Assembly: GCA_003427395.1 (NCBI GenBank)
Contig: BFEA01000432.1
Span: 219,611-265,246 of the forward strand
DNA length: 45,636 bases
DNA from: Chara braunii
Taxonomy: Eukaryota; Streptophyta; Charophyceae; Charales; Characeae
Direction of reading: 5' to 3'
Positions within the stretch are counted from its first letter, which is position 1. The number at the start of each line of letters is the position of its first letter. Position numbers and translations under genes: made by a program. Below, piece after piece: positions 41,505 to 45,636 of this stretch. The notes under the pieces are model-generated. The model ran no database searches. It saw only the letters and a program-made list of their open reading frames with translations, and was not told the DNA's origin.

Positions 41505-41655
41505 CTTTCTTTTTTTTTTCAAACATCTGCCACCAACCCACCACCAGAGAGGTGATACGAGCCCCTCCCCAGTCGAGGTGGCCAAGGGATGGCTCCGTTT
41601 TCGTTTTATTTGTCGGGAGTGGCACATGCTGGAAAACGGGTCCAGTGTCCCTCAC
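41505..41655 (-). mobile_element. Retroposon tail copy, minus strand
   Basis: On the minus strand: GGGACACTGGACCCGTTTTCCAGC (41632-41655 region), a diverged middle, a terminal stem-loop (41545-41572), then TTTG and A10 (plus-strand T run 41509-41519). Same family as 2.0-7.1 kb. No target duplication found. Confidence 0.65.
41545..41572 (-). other. Conserved 3'-terminal stem-loop, copy 4
   Basis: Minus-strand CTGGGGAGGGG, loop CTCGTAT, then CACCTCTCTGG; the stem keeps seven pairs with one mismatch and one G-U. The loop differs from CTCTTAT by one base. Position before the A-tail agrees with copies 1-3. Confidence 0.6.
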
Positions 41656-41659
41656 AGTT

Positions 41660-42985
41660 TGTAATAAATGCATCGGCTAGCAGCACAGCATTGATTGCTC
41701 TGGGGGCGTCCAGAGGACTGACTTCCTGCAGGTTAAATAAGGTAGACAGCACTTTCTTTGGGTGATTGGTCTGAAACGTTTGCATGCAGGTCTACATTTG
41801 TTTGCTCCGGAGAAGTCCAGAGGTTTCACAGCCTGCTGGTGTCTCAGGATGAGCCACACCGCCTTTCTCCTTGGAAACCGATTCCCAGCAGCTTGCATCG
41901 TGGCACCTAGATGCTTCATCTGCTCTTCCGGATGCTTGGCTTGCACTCACACTCATCAGGTGAGCGAGCAAATGGCCAAGTGAAGAGAGGTGGTGGTGCG
42001 CTCGCAAGCACAGGCTGTGCCTTGCACCGCTGAGATGTCAGATTCAGAGGCGGCACCATTGGGTTTCTTCTTTCACATCAGACGTAGAGTTCATTTTTCC
42101 GGCTTCAGATGTTTGCTATCGGTGTACAGGTATCACAATCTTTGGCCGGCACTGCCATTTATCAGGAGACCTGCGAAGTGTTGCCACATTGGCTAGGGGA
42201 AAGGATGATGATATGCAGGCATTTTGGGGGGAAAGGAGGGCAGTGCCCTGTGGAGATGGCGAGGGGAGAGGGGGCAAGGGGGGGGGATATGATTTGAGAG
42301 GGTACGGCACAGGAGCTTGGAACAGGGAAGGGTCAGGACTGAGGGAGAGGGAGTCGGCTGTTGTGCTCGGGTGCAGTGGCCATGTCGAAGGGCAGTTGGC
42401 CGTTATCATCCTGCCGTCGTGAGAGGCAGGCGGCCTTCACAAATCAGGCATATACTGCCTTCCAGACTATTTGCTCTTTTTCGGATGCTTGATCATGCTT
42501 AACATATTCTGTGTTGCAGGTCCTCCCATATGACCATAACGGATTGAATGATTTGGGTTCCCTTGCACCGTAGTATTTAATATCTATCCTTTCTTGTCAA
42601 AGCAGTCCTCTCTCTTCGAATATTTTGAAATCGTTTCGCTCCCGGGTCAAACAGACAAACTTCTGCACGTTATTTTTAGACGTCAATGTGAAAACATGCT
42701 CACATATTTTGAGTTCTTTCTATGCTCATCAAAACCATGATATGACTAAAAAAAGACGGACGCAGACATAAAACAGATTTCGGCAGTTTGCCGCTGAGGG
42801 TGCTGTGAGAAGTTCATTGAACCTTATCATATAGAGGAAGGAGAAGTCGTAAGGTAAAAAAGCAAAAAGAAAAAAAAGAGACAGACATAATTACACAAGC
42901 ACACGATACTCCATATGCATTCAATCCTGCTCTCCTACGATCGTATGTGAAAAATGTGGTTCAAAGGACACGAGCACACTATACT
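41660..42985. other. No gene recognised
   Basis: Unique-looking sequence; 42220-42360 is G-rich. Short frames only, without known domains. Confidence 0.45.
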
Positions 42986-42996
42986 ACCTCTCCCAT

Positions 42997-43075
42997 CGGC
43001 TAGCTCAGTGGGTTTCATGCCTGAGCAGCACTGCGTAGGTGCTGGGTGCTAATCACGTTGCAGTCATTTCCGGTG
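42997..43075 (+). repeat. Weak tRNA-like sequence
   Basis: GGCTAGCTCAGTGGG at 42998-43012 is a good A box, but the B-box position has only GGTGCTAATCACG. A decayed tRNA-derived repeat is possible. Confidence 0.3.
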
Positions 43076-43639
43076 GTCTGCGGAGGATGGCCAGGGCCAG
43101 TCAACGCTGGTAGCTCTCTGGGGTGAGTTGTGCCGCCCTGTAACCTGTGGCAATGAGAGAGCGCCACGCCAGGTGGAAGTGGCTGCTCAGGTACTGCTGT
43201 GGGCGGTCGGTACACACCCTATAAAAGAGTTCTCAGGTTGAATTCTCAGTCAGAATCATCATAGCTGACATCCATGGCTCAATTACGATGCCTATCAGGG
43301 TTGAGACCCTCGATTTCACGATACTTCAAGAGGCTTAAACACTCAACATACTTGTCATAGCTCAATAGCCGATAATCAGGACATAAAAATCTACAATGAC
43401 TTCCATAATAATCTCAAAGTACCAGGGGCTGGTCACCTGTGGATACATCTCAAAACTACCGCCCTTTAGAAAGAAACGGTTAAAAAAAAAAAAAAAAGGG
43501 TTAAAAAAAAAGAAACAGCATGCAATGGACAAAAGGCGAGATCCACGCAAGGTCTGCATCAAGGCAGATTACCTCAGCGCTTGTTAACACTAGAACACGA
43601 AAAAACGCCACATGACATCCTTTTGAAAAGATTTCACAT

Positions 43640-43920
43640 TGTATCCATGTCCCAAGTCCCGGTCCCAGAGTCCCACCTGCGACCAGTCCCAGTTGGTCCC
43701 GGTATGCCCCAGCTAGAGGGTCCTAGGAGTCTGGTAGGGTCTAGAAGTCGAAGCGCCATATGTCCGTAGGGGGGTCCAACAGTCGAGTAGTTAGAAGTCG
43801 TATGCCCAGTACCCAACTAGAAAAGTCTGCGGTCCCGAAGTCCAATTTTGAAGCAGCATCCCGGGAAAGTCCGGTGAGGTCCGGAACTGGCAAGATGCAG
43901 CCGACAGGCCGCGAAAACCG
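43640..43920. repeat. GTCCCGG / AGTCC-rich stretch
   Basis: Many AGTCC, GGTCCCGG and TAGAAGTCG words over about 280 bp, with A/T-rich DNA before it. The words CCCGGTCCCAG.GTCCC also occur near 34508. It resembles subterminal motif arrays of DNA transposons; ends not determined. Confidence 0.45.
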
Positions 43921-44252
43921 GTACTGGTCTGAAGCCGACAACGATTCACATCTGCTGCTATTTATAGTTGCTACAGTGCAGCACTGGATCTCTTGTCTTC
44001 ACATGTTGTGGAAGCTCTGCTGTAGCGCTTGTGCGGCCATCAGTTTGGACAGTCAGGTCGAGGAGGAAGACGAAGAGCGATCGGGTGCCGATGACTAGGG
44101 TAGACCAGACAGCGTCCATGGCCACAGGGTTGAGGGTGAAGACGAAGTAGGTTGGGTGTGTACTCAGGAAGCAGAGAGTGATCCAAGCTGGAGAGAGCGA
44201 GGGGAGAGAGAACGTGAGGTTGAGCGCTCGAAGTGCTGAGAGACATCACAGA

Positions 44253-44329
<77 letters not shown>
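44253..44329. repeat. (GA)n microsatellite
   Basis: About 77 bp of GA repeats after a purine-rich lead-in. Frames that cross it encode only RE repeats and are not genes. Confidence 0.95.
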
Positions 44330-44331
<2 letters not shown>

Positions 44332-44666
44332 TACCTGGTTCGGAGTTTGCTGGCGATAGTGGCCATTAACAGCTTGTATCTGAAAATAATTTTGTATATT
44401 AATAAAGAGTTTGGGGGGGCGCTTTCATCTTCTTCCTGTTGATTGGTGGTTTTGGTGCTTGCTGTGAAACTTGTGTGCGTTCTGTGTTCTCTGTTCTGTG
44501 TTCTGCAAGTTGGATTGGCGATTGATTGCAGACGGGTTCATTCCACTTTATGTAAACTATTGACAAACCACCTGGATTGACACCTTTCAGGAGGGATGCC
44601 TAGGGCCCCATTGGGTTTCAGTCCTGACATGTTGGTGGGGAACCCCTTGGTGGGCTTCTTTTCTTA

Positions 44667-44768
44667 ATTTGGACCATTTCTTAATTATGTCTGTCACCCT
44701 TGGGCAGGGGCCATGCTAATCTTCTCTGTATCGTAATGCTATCATTACCCCTTCCGGATGTCTCATTG
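44667..44768 (-). pseudogene. U6 snRNA-like pseudogene
   Basis: On the minus strand the sequence has ACATCCG, then ATACAGAGAAGATTAGCATG and GCCCCTGC without change, which is the core of U6 with the ACAGAG box that contacts the 5' splice site. It continues CAAGGGTGACA and AAGAAATGGTCCAAATT, the U6 3' end, with several changes in the ISL region. The segment between the 5' stem and ACGATACAGAG is altered, and the 5' hairpin is not intact. No TATA box or plant upstream element is visible above 44770, and the end lacks a clean T-run terminator. A processed or decayed copy is most likely. Confidence 0.8.
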
Positions 44769-44869
44769 ACTGAATGATACACATGGTACTCACATCAAGG
44801 GAGAGGGAGACGACTAGACTATTTCCTAATGAGTGAAATGGGGCAAAGCATGGTAGTTAGGATTGCATG

Positions 44870-45540
44870 AGAGAATCACTCCCTGTTGGATCATAGTCCG
44901 GTGGTGGCGAAGCTTCGATCGGGGAAAGAGGAAAGTCAGGGGCCAGGCCACTTTTGCCAAAACGTAGAGAACATGTCTGATTCGGATCTGAAGGCCCGGG
45001 TGCAAGTCTTCTGGGAGAGATGGACAATGTGCAAGGACCAGTTTGCTTCACTGGCTGACTGGTGGGAAGTAGGAACTAAACTGTTATCCAACTTGCTGAG
45101 CGTGTTCTCTTCGGATCCTGGATCTGGAAAGAACACGAAGAGGAGGAGAAATGCGGAAAAGGATAGAATATGCAGAGCGGTGAAGGCGAGAACAACTGAT
45201 CCTCAAGTTCGTGTGGAGAAAGGAAAGAGCAAAGAGGCTAGAGGAATGGGCCAAGATGCAACAGGAGAAGGCTGAGGTTTGGTCGGAGAGGCTGAAGGTG
45301 AAAGGGATTACAGTATACAATAGGATCATATTAGGATGACAAAAGAATCATTTCATAAGCTACTACCACATAGGACCAGGCACCAGTAACTCGAAAGACT
45401 GCCTGAGGATGCTCCACCAATGCTTCAGTGAGTATGAGGATCTATCTGAGGCGGCCATCGATTGGTCAAAATCGGTGTACCTACTTCCTAGTGGCTATAC
45501 CCTGTGAGTAGAATGAGGAATGAAGTGTGTAGTTGACAAT
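44870..45540 (+). pseudogene. LINE endonuclease C-terminus and linker fragment
   Basis: The frame 44886-45275 begins DHSPVVAKLRSGKEESQGPG, matching the final SDHxP motif of L1-type endonucleases, then KARVQVFWERWTMCKDQFAS and LADWWEVGTKLLSNLLSVFS, the helical linker found between endonuclease and RT in this type of LINE. The Ser before the Asp lies in a neighbouring frame or is changed. After 45300 a short piece (SYYHIGPG, KDCLRMLHQC) may come from the region after RT, so RT itself seems deleted. The family tail follows at 45570. Confidence 0.65.
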
Positions 45541-45571
45541 CAGTAGGAGCCTCAGCTGATGTTATATTTGT

Positions 45572-45636
45572 ATAGGGACGCTGGACCCGTTTTCCAGCAG
45601 GTGAAGCCCCCCACCAATAGATGGGGCCTCCCGAGA
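45572..45636 (+). repeat. Retroposon family tail at window end
   Basis: GGGACGCTGGACCCGTTTTCCAGCAGGTG then CCCACCAATAGATGGGGCC, cut by the end of the window before any stem-loop or poly(A). Its place after LINE coding sequence supports the view that this tail is a LINE 3' end. Confidence 0.8.

Noticed and set aside
44178-44442. Frames rich in RE repeats near the GA tract
   Set aside because: They are produced by the (GA)n microsatellite and have no other coding evidence.

Overview
This window looks like repeat-rich nuclear DNA from a large plant-lineage genome. A charophyte-type alga such as Chara is my best guess, but that is inference. The support is: Ty3/Gypsy elements with an initiator-Met tRNA primer site, L1-type LINEs, tRNA-derived repeats, small hAT-like elements, a U6-like snRNA copy, a plant-type CCCTAAA doublet, long (GA)n tracts, a 125-N assembly gap, and no dense gene arrangement. 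I see no operon and no convincing complete host gene. The only sizeable reading frame that is not clearly a transposon is a 432-codon one at 32135-33433 (minus).

Layout. 1-1.65 kb: gag, primer-binding site and LTR of a Gypsy element (copy C, minus). 2.0-7.1 kb: three copies of one LINE-type retroposon 3' end, one of them a 484-bp insertion with a perfect 15-bp target duplication, plus a shorter tail-only copy; between them lies a cluster of three tRNA-like modules (5.55-5.90 kb). 8.7-12.77 kb: Gypsy element B (minus; LTR, PBS, gag, zinc knuckle, protease, then decay), carrying a 238-bp fold-back element. 12.77-17.62 kb: Gypsy element A (minus; gag, zinc knuckle, protease, RT, RNase H, integrase), whose 3' end is fused directly to the truncated LTR of element B. 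20.35-25.18 kb: L1-type LINE 1 (minus; endonuclease, RT, C-terminal part) interrupted by a 262-bp hAT-like element with an 8-bp duplication. 26.36-27.17 kb: a probable solo LTR of the B/C family in plus orientation. 28.17-30.64 kb: LINE 2 (minus), with ORF1 and part of RT but no endonuclease. 32.1-33.4 kb: the uncharacterised coiled-coil reading frame. 34-38 kb: three copies of a 110-bp inverted-repeat element. 39.77-41.09 kb: a tandem array whose units hold a tRNA-like sequence, interrupted by a 165-bp hAT-like element. 44.67-44.77 kb: U6-like pseudogene. 44.87-45.64 kb: another LINE fragment ending in the same 3' tail seen at 2-7 kb.

How the parts relate. Almost everything recognisable is mobile DNA in decay. 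Coding frames carry stops, frameshifts and altered catalytic residues, many explained by C-to-T change. The most interesting signal is the shared 3' tail of the LINE-type family. It predicts two stem-loops, one near the GGGACGCTGG motif and one just before the poly(A). The second keeps a CTCTTAY-like loop in four copies while the stem sequence changes and stays paired. That pattern suggests RNA structure selected for recognition by the element's own reverse transcriptase.
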